A stretch of 64,000 bases of DNA from NCBI GenBank assembly GCA_902786815.1, contig CADADV010000005.1:160857-224856 (forward strand), read 5' to 3'. Position 1 is the first letter of the stretch, and each line of letters begins with the position of its first letter. The notes below the pieces were generated by a model that was not told the origin of the DNA, ran no database searches, and saw only the letters and a program-made list of their open reading frames with translations. The DNA is from an uncultured Eubacteriales bacterium. Lineage in GTDB: Bacteria > Bacillota > Clostridia > Peptostreptococcales > Anaerovoracaceae. Shown one piece after another: positions 1-8,422 of the stretch. Both the position numbers and the translations under genes were made by a program.

Positions 1-890
1 GAAGCGTTTCCGCGGGCGGACGCCAGATGGGCGCGTCCCCAGCGCAGCAGATCCCGGACATTCGAAGTCAGCGTTGAGCTCGGTGCGTGCTGACGCGTAT
101 AGGGATAATACTGCACAGGTCCGATCGAACGGTCGGACTTTTTTTCATGGGGTTTTGCCATGTGCTCGTTCGATGCAAAATCAGGAGCGCTCGGTCGTTC
201 GAATGTTTTCATAGTTGATGAAGTCATACCGGCAGGTTCGAACAGATAGCGGGCGACGAAGTCTTCGTAAGTCAGAGAGTCCTCCGCACCCGGCATGTGG
301 ACGGAACACTCTGAGACGATCTGGCCGAGGATCTCGTAGGCGATATTGCTGTAGCGGAAGCGGCATTCCTGCGGTTCCCACAGCATCGGCTGTGTCAGCA
401 CCTCATCGTTTTCATAGACATAGCGCCGGAGCGAGTCTTCGTCTGTTTCGAAATCGTACCAGTGATAATCGTCTACATCACCCAGCCCGGAGGTGTGCGT
501 TAGCATGTTCCAGAGTCGGATCTCTTCATATCGCTTATCGGCGATGCACAAGTTCGGCAGGATGTCGCACAGCCTGGCGTTCAGATCCAGCACGCCTGCT
601 TCCACAAGCTTCATGATTGCAGTGGAAGTGAACAGCTTCGATACTGACGCGCAGTGAAAGATATCATCCTCTGCGAGTGGCGTGCGTGCAGCATGATCCT
701 GATACCCGCGCACACCGATGAACTCGGCCGTTGCTTTAGGCGTGGCAGGATCCGGCACAACGCCGGCGCTGCCATCTGACACACTGACGCCGCCGATTGA
801 CACACCGATTGCCAGTCCGGGCAGGTCGTTCAGATTCATCGTTTCATCGAGAAACGAGTTGCAGTTGTTCGTAAGTACATCATATTCCAT
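1..890 (-). CDS. Beta-lactamase-fold serine hydrolase, 3' end off window
   Basis: Reading the minus strand from ATG at 890 gives about 296 codons with no stop before the window edge, so the C-terminus is missing. The frame shows a class C/penicillin-binding fold signature: SVSK (S82-K85, the SxxK nucleophile motif), MLTHTSGL near residue 130, and YSN at 180-182. No signal peptide is visible, so it is probably a cytoplasmic or non-classical esterase/peptidase of the beta-lactamase-related family rather than a true resistance enzyme. There is no Shine-Dalgarno sequence; an extended -10 (TGG then TATACT, 902-897) ends 6 bases before the ATG, suggesting a leaderless mRNA. The substrate cannot be told. 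Confidence 0.85.
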   Translation of the reverse strand, partial: MEYDVLTNNCNSFLDETMNLNDLPGLAIGVSIGGVSVSDGSAGVVPDPATPKATAEFIGVRGYQDHAARTPLAEDDIFHCASVSKLFTSTAIMKLVEAGVLDLNARLCDILPNLCIADKRYEEIRLWNMLTHTSGLGDVDDYHWYDFETDEDSLRRYVYENDEVLTQPMLWEPQECRFRYSNIAYEILGQIVSECSVHMPGAEDSLTYEDFVARYLFEPAGMTSSTMKTFERPSAPDFASNEHMAKPHEKKSDRSIGPVQYYPYTRQHAPSSTLTSNVRDLLRWGRAHLASARGNA

Positions 891-896
891 ACCGCA

Positions 897-904
897 AGTA
901 TACC
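897..904 (-). promoter_or_regulatory. Extended -10 of hydrolase, probably leaderless
   Basis: TATACT preceded by TGG lies on the minus strand with exactly 6 bases to the ATG, which would place the transcription start on the start codon. No convincing -35 is seen. Confidence 0.5.
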
Positions 905-1025
905 ATACGGACCCTACGAGGCGGTCGCCCTGCTGAATATTTGTTAATATCACGAAATCGACACAGTCATCTGTTATATAATATTCTCCGGAAATAATCA
1001 GCTAAGATCAGGAAAGGGGTATGAG

Positions 1026-1850
1026 ATGAGAACAAAGAAATCAATCGCGGTCGTTCTTGCTTTTGCATTAGCATTTACCATGAGCTTGAGCTCGAGTGCT
1101 TTTGCGGCGGAGAGCGAGGGCTATCTGTCGCTGGGTGCGGATCTGTCGGAGGAAGAGCGCAACACGGTGATGGATCTGATGGGCGTGGATGATCCGGACA
1201 ATTACGAGGTGCTCTATGTGACAAATGCGGACGAGCACAAGTATCTGGACAGCTATGTGAATTCGGATCAGATCGGAAGCCGCGCGCTGTCATCCGTTCT
1301 GATCAAGGAAAAGAGCGGCGACGACATCGATGTGGAAACCCACAACATCGGCTACTGCACGGAGGGCATGTACCGGAACGCGCTGCAGACAGCGGGCGTG
1401 GAAGGTGCGGACGTTGTGGTCGCGGGACCGTTTGAGATCTCGGGCACGGCGGCATTGGTCGGAACAATCAAAGCCTATGAAAAGATGAGCGGCGAAACAG
1501 TAGATGACGAGGTCATCGAAGGAGCCGTGGATGAGCTGACAACGACAGGCGAGGTCGGTGAGGAACTCGGCGACAAGGAAGCCGCGGAAGACATCGTCTC
1601 GGATGTCAAAGAAGAACTTGCAGACAATCCGGACATGTCCGATGAGGAGATAGAAGAAGCGATTCGTCAGGCGGCCAACGAAGCGGGCTACGATCTGTCA
1701 GAAGAAAACATCCAGAAAATCAAAGAAATGATCAAGAACCTGCAGGGGCTGGATATCGATTGGGGCGGACTCAAGGAAAAGATTGAAGGCATTGACGCCG
1801 GCAACTGGATCCAGAAACTGATCAACTGGTTTGTGGGGCTCTTTGGTTAA
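1026..1850 (+). CDS. Secreted DUF1002-family protein
   Basis: 274 aa. Residues 1-28 form a typical signal peptide (MRTKKS start, hydrophobic core, AFA-AE cleavage region), so the protein is exported. The rest matches my memory of the DUF1002 family, secreted proteins of Firmicutes with unknown function: an N-terminal alpha/beta part, then an acidic helical C-terminal half and a short hydrophobic tail (WIQKLINWFVGLFG). The start is fixed by AAAGGGG about 7 bases before the ATG. A TATAAT at about 977-982 is a plausible -10. The family assignment is from pattern memory; the biochemical role is unknown. Confidence 0.8.
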   Translation: MRTKKSIAVVLAFALAFTMSLSSSAFAAESEGYLSLGADLSEEERNTVMDLMGVDDPDNYEVLYVTNADEHKYLDSYVNSDQIGSRALSSVLIKEKSGDDIDVETHNIGYCTEGMYRNALQTAGVEGADVVVAGPFEISGTAALVGTIKAYEKMSGETVDDEVIEGAVDELTTTGEVGEELGDKEAAEDIVSDVKEELADNPDMSDEEIEEAIRQAANEAGYDLSEENIQKIKEMIKNLQGLDIDWGGLKEKIEGIDAGNWIQKLINWFVGLFG

Positions 1851-1878
1851 GATGTATAAGCCAAGAAGGTGAAGTCGA

Positions 1879-2292
1879 ATGAACGATGGTTTGAGTGAAG
1901 AAAAGAAGGGCTTGTCGCAGGACGAAATGGCCCGGGAGAGGACAGAGTTGTCAGAGCTTCGGACCGGTATGGCGACGGAGCGGACAGACCTGGCATACGA
2001 ACGGACAGCATTGACCAATTCGCAGACATTTCTCGCCTACTGCCGGACGGCGATAGGTACGTTTGCTGCGGGCATCGGAATGTTTGAGTTCATCAACAAC
2101 CCTAACATCATCCACGTTGGGGTCGGGCTGATGATCGCTTCGCCGATCATCGTCATCATCGGCGTGATCCACTTCCTGCGGGTCCGTCACAGGATCGAAA
2201 TCGAAGCGACACGACGTAAACAAGTCACGGAGATACTGGAGCGCGAGTTCAGGGAGACTGCTGACGAGATAGCAGCGAACGAGAAAAAATAA
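1879..2292 (+). CDS. DUF202 membrane protein
   Basis: 137 aa. An N-terminal run of repeated LxxERTxLAxxRT-like segments (residues 20-55) leads into YCRTAIGTFAAG, the hallmark of DUF202/YidH-like small membrane proteins. Two hydrophobic helices follow (about 55-75 and 80-100), then a basic and charged tail. GAAGGTGA precedes the ATG. It starts 28 bases after the DUF1002 gene with no terminator between, so the two are probably co-transcribed. Function is unknown in the family. Confidence 0.8.
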   Translation: MNDGLSEEKKGLSQDEMARERTELSELRTGMATERTDLAYERTALTNSQTFLAYCRTAIGTFAAGIGMFEFINNPNIIHVGVGLMIASPIIVIIGVIHFLRVRHRIEIEATRRKQVTEILEREFRETADEIAANEKK

Positions 2293-2301
2293 AGAAATTA
2301 A

Positions 2302-3243
2302 TTACAGGAACATTTCCGTCAGGAAGAGTGTCCACAGCGCCAGGGTGCCAAGAGAGAAGAACGTGGTGGAAGCCGCGCCTTCTGCGGCGAGCTTGGCGTT
2401 TTTATTATACCGGCTGCAGAGCACGGTGATGATAGCAGCTGACGGCATGGCCATGAGGAACACATGGATCACGAGGACCATGTTGCTCACAGGAAGCAGC
2501 AGGTCGATACCCAGAGTCAGGAACGGTACGACGATAAGAGAGATCACGCAGAGGATCAGATTCTTCGGTGTAAAGATCTCTTTGATTTTGCTGTTGGAAA
2601 GGTTGATGCCCACGATGAACATGGCGACCGGCGAGACCGTCGCAGCCATGAGCGACAGCGTATCGTCGATGAATCCCGGGAAGTGGAAGCCGCTGATGAA
2701 AATGACGAGCCCTGCGATCGACGCGAGGAACGGAACGCTCAGCATCCGCACCATCAGCTTCATGGTGAACAGCTTCTCGCCTTTTTTATGCAAAAGCATC
2801 ACGACCCCAAGGGAATACATGAATGTGGTGAAGATGATGTTCATGATGATGGCCAGAAACAATGCGTACCTGCCGAAGAGTACCGTCGTCAGCGGATACC
2901 CCATAAAGCCGCAGTTCGTGAAGGCCATCTGCACCATATAGATCCCCTTGTCATCTTCCGGGATCGACTTGACATTGCGGATGATGAGGGCTGCGATTCC
3001 CGCAATGAGCAGCGTCACGAGCGCAAAAGCAATCAGCGACCAGATGATATCATTGAAGACCTGATCGTTGATCTCGTCCCGCTGCATGCTTTGCAGGACC
3101 AGGCACGGCACCGCCACGTTCAGCACGAAAGCGTTGAGCGTCTTCAGCGCATCATAAGGAACCAGCCGGATCTTGTACACGAAGTACCCGATTCCCACCA
3201 GCAGAAATATACTTAAGATTTTCAGCAGAATCTCCAGAAACAT
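2302..3243 (-). CDS. AEC-family transporter
   Basis: 313 aa, almost entirely hydrophobic, with about ten predicted helices in two halves separated by a short polar loop. This is the layout of auxin efflux carrier (AEC/MdcF-like) permeases. The N-terminus (LLKILSIFLLVGIGYF) and the NVAVPCLVLQSM region fit the family, which exports or imports small organic acids such as malate or malonate. The gene lies just downstream of the amino-acid decarboxylase on the same strand, so its substrate might be linked to that pathway, but nothing in the sequence proves this. No Shine-Dalgarno is present; TACAAT ends 6 bases before the ATG (possible leaderless mRNA). Confidence 0.85.
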   Translation of the reverse strand: MFLEILLKILSIFLLVGIGYFVYKIRLVPYDALKTLNAFVLNVAVPCLVLQSMQRDEINDQVFNDIIWSLIAFALVTLLIAGIAALIIRNVKSIPEDDKGIYMVQMAFTNCGFMGYPLTTVLFGRYALFLAIIMNIIFTTFMYSLGVVMLLHKKGEKLFTMKLMVRMLSVPFLASIAGLVIFISGFHFPGFIDDTLSLMAATVSPVAMFIVGINLSNSKIKEIFTPKNLILCVISLIVVPFLTLGIDLLLPVSNMVLVIHVFLMAMPSAAIITVLCSRYNKNAKLAAEGAASTTFFSLGTLALWTLFLTEMFL

Positions 3244-3249
3244 ACAGGT

Positions 3250-3257
3250 ATTGTATC
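3250..3257 (-). promoter_or_regulatory. Extended -10 of AEC gene, probably leaderless
   Basis: TG-A-TACAAT on the minus strand (3257-3250) leaves 6 bases to the ATG at 3243. The spacing is the same as at three other genes in this window that lack a Shine-Dalgarno. Confidence 0.45.
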
Positions 3258-3262
3258 ACAGG

Positions 3263-3296
3263 AATGTGTCAATAGGGACGGTTCTTTTGACACATT
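3263..3296. repeat. REP-like palindrome (TGTGTCAA / TTGACACA)
   Basis: AATGTGTCAA and TTGACACATT form a perfect 10-bp inverted repeat around a 14-base loop containing GGGACGGTTCTTTTGACA. This looks like the dispersed REP-type palindromes carrying GGGACGGTTC found in many bacteria. It lies between the decarboxylase stop, which it overlaps, and the AEC promoter, so it may act as a weak terminator or mRNA-stabilising hairpin. Confidence 0.55.
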
Positions 3297-4800
3297 ATTT
3301 CCCAACGGCGATGCGTCCGTCTGCACCGACGCCTATGACTTTGTCTCCCTGGTTTCGCAGGCTGGTGATGTAGTCGATTTCTTCAGCCCCGATTTCTTCG
3401 CCCGGACAGATGAGCGGGATGCCCGGCGGGTACGGAATGAGGGAAGCTGCGCAAATGCGTCCGGCGCATTGCTGCAGGGGCACGAGTTCCTTGACGCGCG
3501 GCATCTCGTGCAGCGTGCGGTGCTTCGTCCAGAGCGCTGCGCCGGCTGTGGCCGCATCAGTTGAGCCGGAGTCTGCCGCAAAGGCAATATTCTGCATAGC
3601 CGGATGCGTTTCGGAAATCTCCCGCAGGGCCGCAAGCAGTCTGTCGAAATCTTCCCTGCTGTTGCCGATGCCTGTCATGCACATGAGGATGTTCCCTGTC
3701 ACAAGTTCCGCGTAGATTTCATGTGCCAGCAGGGCCTCTTCAAGCTGGTGTCCGTCCAGGCCGCAGGCGCTCATGTCAAGATTGATCTTCGTCATGTCCA
3801 TTGCCTGGCGCGCGCCGTCTTTTACCTGCATGAACGCCAGCCCGTCGATTCCGGCGGCCTCCTGGTAGAAGTAATTCAGATTATCGCGCCACGCCTCGAA
3901 GAGTTCACCGCCGTGGGCTGACAGAATATCCGCATTGATATCGAGTGAGGCCATGAGCAGATAAGACGGGCTGGTGCTCTCCATCTGCTGCAGCTTGTCC
4001 TCCAAGTGGTAGAGGTCATCGAACCGGCTGCCGGCCGGCACGTTGAGAATGGCGCTTTGGGTAAACGAGCACAGCGTCTTGTGGGTGCTGTTGATGACAA
4101 GATCTGCGCCCTGTGTTTCCGCCGATTCCGGGACGGCGAAAGGACCGTCAGCAGAAGCGCCGGCAGCATCCGCTGCCGCGCCGCACGTTTCGAAGAACTT
4201 CAGGTGCGCGCCGTGGGCCTGATCCACGATCAGGAACTTGCCGGCAGCGTGCACGATCTCCGCAATGGCACGGATGTCGCTGCAGATTCCGTAGTAATTC
4301 GGACTCGGCAGGATCACCGCCGAGGCGTCAGGATTCTCGGAAAGGAGCCGCTCGATCTCCGACGGTTCGACCGGTCCGGTGATGCCGTATTCCTCCACCA
4401 TGGAAGGATAGGCGTACACAGGACGGATCCCGCCCAGCGCAAGGCCGCTGAACACAGACTTATGGCAGTTCCGCGCCATGATGAGTTTGCCGCCCTGAGG
4501 GACGCAGGCCATGATGGACGCGATGATTCCTCCGCTCGAGCCGTTGATCAGAAGATAGGATGCTTTTGCATCAAAGAGCTTGCGGTATTTGGCCATGGTA
4601 TCGGCGATGATGCCTTCGGTCTGGAACAGGTTGTCAGCGCCCACGATCTCGGTGATGTCGCAGCCGACTATGTTATCCAGAAACGAGTCATAGCCGAAGC
4701 GCTTGTACAGGCGCGCGCCCTTGTGGCCGGGCATGTGGAAGGACACGGTGTCCCTGCCCGCGTGATCGATCAGAAATTTCGTGATGCCGGTTGTGTTCAT
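3295..4800 (-). CDS. Orn/Lys/Arg decarboxylase, PLP-dependent
   Basis: 501 aa from ATG at 4800, preceded by AAAGGAG; an upstream in-frame ATG at 4833 lacks such a site. The N-terminus (SFHMPGHKG) and the PLP lysine motif STHK (K241) identify the fold-type I Orn/Lys/Arg decarboxylase family in its short Gram-positive form (SpeA/YaaO-like). These enzymes remove CO2 from arginine, lysine or ornithine to give agmatine, cadaverine or putrescine. The exact substrate cannot be read from sequence. A C-terminal domain with PPGIPLICPGE is complete. It sits upstream of the AEC transporter on the same strand with a REP-like palindrome between them. Confidence 0.9.
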   Translation of the reverse strand: MNTTGITKFLIDHAGRDTVSFHMPGHKGARLYKRFGYDSFLDNIVGCDITEIVGADNLFQTEGIIADTMAKYRKLFDAKASYLLINGSSGGIIASIMACVPQGGKLIMARNCHKSVFSGLALGGIRPVYAYPSMVEEYGITGPVEPSEIERLLSENPDASAVILPSPNYYGICSDIRAIAEIVHAAGKFLIVDQAHGAHLKFFETCGAAADAAGASADGPFAVPESAETQGADLVINSTHKTLCSFTQSAILNVPAGSRFDDLYHLEDKLQQMESTSPSYLLMASLDINADILSAHGGELFEAWRDNLNYFYQEAAGIDGLAFMQVKDGARQAMDMTKINLDMSACGLDGHQLEEALLAHEIYAELVTGNILMCMTGIGNSREDFDRLLAALREISETHPAMQNIAFAADSGSTDAATAGAALWTKHRTLHEMPRVKELVPLQQCAGRICAASLIPYPPGIPLICPGEEIGAEEIDYITSLRNQGDKVIGVGADGRIAVGK

Positions 4801-4907
4801 GGTAGTACTCCTTTCGCAGGAACATTGTATCACAAAGAAGCGTGATTTGTGAGAATGCGATTTGTTTTGTATAATAGTTGGAAAAAACTGATGTCTTAGG
4901 AGCGGCC

Positions 4908-5432
4908 ATGAACTACATGAGAATTATAACCATAACGGCGATCATCATATCGCTGACAATAACGGCTTTCGGACTGTGTTCCTGCAGCGAAAATGGAGAC
5001 GATAACACAGTAGTCCCTAAAGTGTTCAAAGGGAAGTGGGAGATGTGCGGCCTTGCCCCGAAGGACAAGGACATGACCGCCGAAAACATACTCACGGGAG
5101 ATGCGCTGCGGGATGAATACGGCTTTGACCCGGAACCGGGAAAGCTCCGCGAGAACACTGTTGAATTCAACGAGGGCGGCGGGATGGCGCCATACACTGA
5201 CGGGTCTATTCCGGGCATGAGCACGAAAACGATCACCCGCGTAAGCGATACAGAAGTCTGTTACGAACTTGAGATCCTGGAGATGGACGGAAAAGAGCTG
5301 TACGACAACCCAATCAATATGAATGTACACGCCAGGATCGCAGATGATTATCTATTTGTCTGGGAAGAGTACCCCGATACAGATGAATACGACGAAAGCG
5401 ACACGTATCAGGTGTACGAAAAGGTCAATTAA
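4908..5432 (+). CDS. Putative lipoprotein, unknown
   Basis: About 174 aa from the ATG at 4908 (AGGAG 5 bases upstream). The N-terminus has a hydrophobic signal and a lipobox-like LCSC, so it is probably lipid-anchored on the outer face of the membrane. The mature part (GKWEMCGL start, short beta-strand-like segments, YQVYEKVN end) resembles small lipocalin-like or calycin-type beta proteins, but I do not recognise a family. A promoter-like TTTTG-TATAAT lies at about 4866-4876, so it is a single-gene unit divergent from the decarboxylase. A second small lipoprotein at 49707 has a similar GxWE/GxWEC start to its mature part. Confidence 0.65.
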   Translation: MNYMRIITITAIIISLTITAFGLCSCSENGDDNTVVPKVFKGKWEMCGLAPKDKDMTAENILTGDALRDEYGFDPEPGKLRENTVEFNEGGGMAPYTDGSIPGMSTKTITRVSDTEVCYELEILEMDGKELYDNPINMNVHARIADDYLFVWEEYPDTDEYDESDTYQVYEKVN

Positions 5433-5460
5433 TCTTCTGGCGGCAAAAGAATATATGTTC

Positions 5461-5489
5461 TTGAACATGTGTTCCTTCCGAGGTATAAT
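5461..5489 (+). promoter_or_regulatory. Strong promoter, leaderless start
   Basis: TTGAAC (5461-5466), a 17-base spacer and a perfect TATAAT (5484-5489). Only 6 bases separate the -10 from the ATG at 5496, so transcription should begin at or next to the start codon. No Shine-Dalgarno exists. Confidence 0.75.
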
Positions 5490-5495
5490 ATACCC

Positions 5496-6941
5496 ATGGA
5501 AGAGATACTCATGCAAAAGCTTCAGATTCTGGCTGACAGCGCGAAGTACGATGTGTCCTGTTCGAGCAGCGGGTCGAGCCGGGCGGCGGCAGGCCGGATG
5601 GGCAACGGCCACATGGCGGGGATCTGCCACAGCTGGTCCGCGGACGGCAGGTGCGTTTCGCTGCTGAAGGTGCTGTTCACCAACAAGTGCGTCTACAACT
5701 GCGAGTACTGCGTGAACAAACGGACGAACGATTTCCCGCGGGCGTCCTTCGAACCGGACGAACTGGCCAGACTGACCATCGAATTCTACAAAAGAAACTA
5801 CATCGAAGGACTGTTTCTGAGCTCAGCTGTTGAAGTGTCGCCGGACTACACAGCGGAGCGGATTTTGCAGTGCCTGGAACTGCTCCGGTACAAGTACGGG
5901 TTCGCCGGGTATATCCACGCCAAGATCATTCCCGGCGTGTCGCCGGAGATTTTGCACAGGATCGGGCTGGTGGCGGATCGGCTCAGCGTGAATATCGAAA
6001 TGCCCTCTAGCAAAAGCCTGGCAGCCTTCGCGCCCCAGAAGAAGCCGAAGCAGATCTTCGCGCCCATGCGGCAGATCACCAATACCTTGATCGAGACACG
6101 CTCCCTCAAGGGACCGGGAACCATGTTCAAGGGGCAGCGGCTGAACACGGAAGCCAACTATCTGGGACCGATGGGACTGGAGGAGAACGTGATGGGACAG
6201 GCGGACGAATCCGATCCGGGGGCGGATCTGCCTGTGCTTGCGCGTGCCGCTGGCGCGCCGGCCGCACGCGGGAAGGGAACCTTCGCCGCAGCGGGGCAGA
6301 CCACCCAGATGATCATCGGCGCAGGCGGGGAGACGGACGCCGGTATTCTGGCGACGAGCGAGAACCTCTACCGCACGTTCAAAATGAAACGAGTCTATTA
6401 TTCTGCTTATATACCCGTTGTCGATTCTCCGATTTTGCCGGACAAGCAGACAGCGCCTCCGCTGAAGCGGGAGCACAGGATCTACCAGGCCGACTGGCTG
6501 CTGCGTTTTTATGGGTTTACGGTCAGCGAGCTGTTCCGCAGCGGCGGAGAAAATCTGGATCCGGATCTGGACCCGAAGGTGACCTGGGCTCTGCGGAATC
6601 TGGATCTGTTCCCGATGGAAATCAACACGGCGTCTTACGAAGAACTCATGCGTATACCGGGGATCGGGCACAAGTCGGCCAAGCGCATCATGCATCAGCG
6701 GCGGTTCGCAGCGGTCCGGTTCGACGACCTGAAAAAGATGGGCGTCGTGGTCAAGCGTGCCAAGTATTTCCTGTTGTGCTGCGGCAGGTATTACGGCAAC
6801 AGATTGTTTGAACCGGAGACGATCCGGAATTCCCTGCTGCAGATGGAAAGCGGACTGCAGCTTTCTATGTTCGACAATGACTGGAAGCGGATCGAGGAAG
6901 GCGAGCGGCAGGAAAAACTGGCCGCAGCCGGGGTGATCTAA
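5496..6941 (+). CDS. Radical SAM putative DNA modification/repair protein
   Basis: 482 aa. The radical SAM cluster motif CVYNCEYC (Cx3Cx2C) lies near residue 65 and binds a 4Fe-4S cluster. The C-terminal part contains a helix-hairpin-helix (EELMRIPGIGHKSAKRI, about residues 390-405), as in DNA-binding proteins. This combination is the TIGR03916 family, named a putative DNA modification/repair radical SAM protein and usually paired with a TIGR03915 partner, as here. The start at 5496 is chosen because the promoter -10 lies 6 bases upstream. The stop is 2 bases before the next gene, so the two are co-expressed. The reaction is not established. Confidence 0.85.
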   Translation: MEEILMQKLQILADSAKYDVSCSSSGSSRAAAGRMGNGHMAGICHSWSADGRCVSLLKVLFTNKCVYNCEYCVNKRTNDFPRASFEPDELARLTIEFYKRNYIEGLFLSSAVEVSPDYTAERILQCLELLRYKYGFAGYIHAKIIPGVSPEILHRIGLVADRLSVNIEMPSSKSLAAFAPQKKPKQIFAPMRQITNTLIETRSLKGPGTMFKGQRLNTEANYLGPMGLEENVMGQADESDPGADLPVLARAAGAPAARGKGTFAAAGQTTQMIIGAGGETDAGILATSENLYRTFKMKRVYYSAYIPVVDSPILPDKQTAPPLKREHRIYQADWLLRFYGFTVSELFRSGGENLDPDLDPKVTWALRNLDLFPMEINTASYEELMRIPGIGHKSAKRIMHQRRFAAVRFDDLKKMGVVVKRAKYFLLCCGRYYGNRLFEPETIRNSLLQMESGLQLSMFDNDWKRIEEGERQEKLAAAGVI

Positions 6942-6943
6942 TA

Positions 6944-7747
6944 ATGATCGATTATTTATATGACGGAACATTTGAAGGACTGCTCACTTGCGTCTACCAC
7001 CATTACTACACAGATAAGGCTGCGGGCATCTTCCCGCGGGAGGAGTACCAGCCCAGTATGCTGCACGGGTTCATGGAGGTGGAGACAGAGGAGGACAAAG
7101 CCGCGCGGGTGTATGAGGCCATTGAGGAGAAGATTTCCGGTTACGCCCTGCGCATGGTCTACCGCGCCTTCCTTTCGGATGCGCCTGGTAAGGAAACTGT
7201 GATTCTCAAGTTTGTGGTGTTGGGATTTCGGATCGGCCCGGCGATCGGATCTCTCCATGCGCGCCCCGAGGTCTACGAGCTGGAGGATCTCGTCCGCAAG
7301 GTCGGCAACGAGCGGGAGCGCATGCTGCAGTTCGTGCGTTTCGAAGTCATGGAGGCTGCCGGCGCTGCATCGGGCACTGCGCCCGGCGCCGCCCAGATTC
7401 TCTACGCGAAGATCGAGCCGACCTGCGATGTGCTCGCCCTTGCGGCGCATCATTTCGCCGAACGGTTCAGCCACGATCCGCTGATCATCCATGACGTCGG
7501 ACGAAACAAGGCGGTCTTTGCATATGAAGGGGATTGGTATGTAGCTGATTTCGACGGGATCCATCTGCCCGACGGCACCGCCATCCTGCAGTCTGAGGAC
7601 GAGCGGTCCTACCAGAATCTCTGGCGGACCTACTTCGACCACATCGCCATCAAAGAACGCACCAACCCGCGCTGCCAGAAGAACCACATGCCCGTCAGGT
7701 ACTGGAAGCACCTGACCGAAGTGAACGGATTGACAGAGCCTGTATAA
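6944..7747 (+). CDS. TIGR03915-type DNA metabolism protein
   Basis: 267 aa. The N-terminus (YLYDGTFEGLLTCVY) and the later pattern of a DUF4130-like C-terminal domain fit the TIGR03915 family, which is nearly always encoded beside the radical SAM protein found immediately upstream. Some family members are fused to a uracil-DNA glycosylase domain; no such domain is seen here. No membrane segments or signal. The spacing of 2 bases implies translational coupling. The pair is thought to act in nucleic-acid repair or modification, but this rests on domain association only. Confidence 0.8.
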   Translation: MIDYLYDGTFEGLLTCVYHHYYTDKAAGIFPREEYQPSMLHGFMEVETEEDKAARVYEAIEEKISGYALRMVYRAFLSDAPGKETVILKFVVLGFRIGPAIGSLHARPEVYELEDLVRKVGNERERMLQFVRFEVMEAAGAASGTAPGAAQILYAKIEPTCDVLALAAHHFAERFSHDPLIIHDVGRNKAVFAYEGDWYVADFDGIHLPDGTAILQSEDERSYQNLWRTYFDHIAIKERTNPRCQKNHMPVRYWKHLTEVNGLTEPV

Positions 7748-7757
7748 TAGTCATGAG

Positions 7758-8312
7758 ATGACTATGAAAGACACAACAACCAAACCAACAAAAAAAGAAT
7801 CTGCAAAGTCTTTTCTGATAGATCTTATCAAAGACATCATTATCGCGCTTGTCGTCGTGCTGATCATTACGGCATGCGTCAAGCCGACTATCGTCAGCGG
7901 CCAGTCCATGGATGATACGCTCCACAACGGCAACTATCTGATCGTCAACAAACTGGCCTACAAATTCGGTGAACCGGCACGCGGCGACATCATCGTCTTC
8001 GACAGCGGCGATGAGGAACACGAACTCTGGGTCAAGCGCGTCATCGGCCTGCCCGGCGATGTTATCAAGACCGACGGCAAGACCCTCTACATCAATGATG
8101 CAAAAGCCTCCGAGCCCTATATCAAAAAAGGAACGGTGGCCCAGGGCGAGATGCAGACATGGACAGTGCCGGAAGGCGCGGTCTTCGTCATGGGCGATAA
8201 CCGGAACAACAGCACTGACAGCCGGATCATCGGCTGCGTGGAAGAGAGCGCGGTCCTGGGCAAAGCAGTGGTGCGGCTGTGGCCGCCGGGCAGTATCGGA
8301 CGGGTCGAGTAG
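7758..8312 (+). CDS. lepB: Signal peptidase I
   Basis: 184 aa. One N-terminal transmembrane helix (about residues 22-42) is followed by the catalytic serine in SGQSMDDTL, the catalytic lysine in KRVIGLPGD, and the GDNRNNSTDSR box. These are all conserved features of the Gram-positive type I signal peptidase, which cleaves signal peptides on the outer face of the membrane. A TATAAT (7743-7748) overlaps the end of the previous gene and lies 9 bases before the ATG; no Shine-Dalgarno is seen, so the leader would be only a few bases long. Confidence 0.95.
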   Translation: MTMKDTTTKPTKKESAKSFLIDLIKDIIIALVVVLIITACVKPTIVSGQSMDDTLHNGNYLIVNKLAYKFGEPARGDIIVFDSGDEEHELWVKRVIGLPGDVIKTDGKTLYINDAKASEPYIKKGTVAQGEMQTWTVPEGAVFVMGDNRNNSTDSRIIGCVEESAVLGKAVVRLWPPGSIGRVE

Positions 8313-8329
8313 GATAACATGATGCAACT

Positions 8330-8360
8330 GCCGGTTGGATGACAACCGGCTTTTTGTTTT
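8330..8360 (+). terminator. Intrinsic terminator after lepB
   Basis: GCCGGTT (8330-8336) pairs with AACCGGC (8344-8350) around a 7-base loop, followed directly by TTTTTGTTTT. Confidence 0.9.
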
Positions 8361-8422
8361 GTAGAATGTGTACAGAAAGCAAAGGGAAAGAGAAAAAGAA
8401 AAAGAAAAGAAAGGGGTATTTT

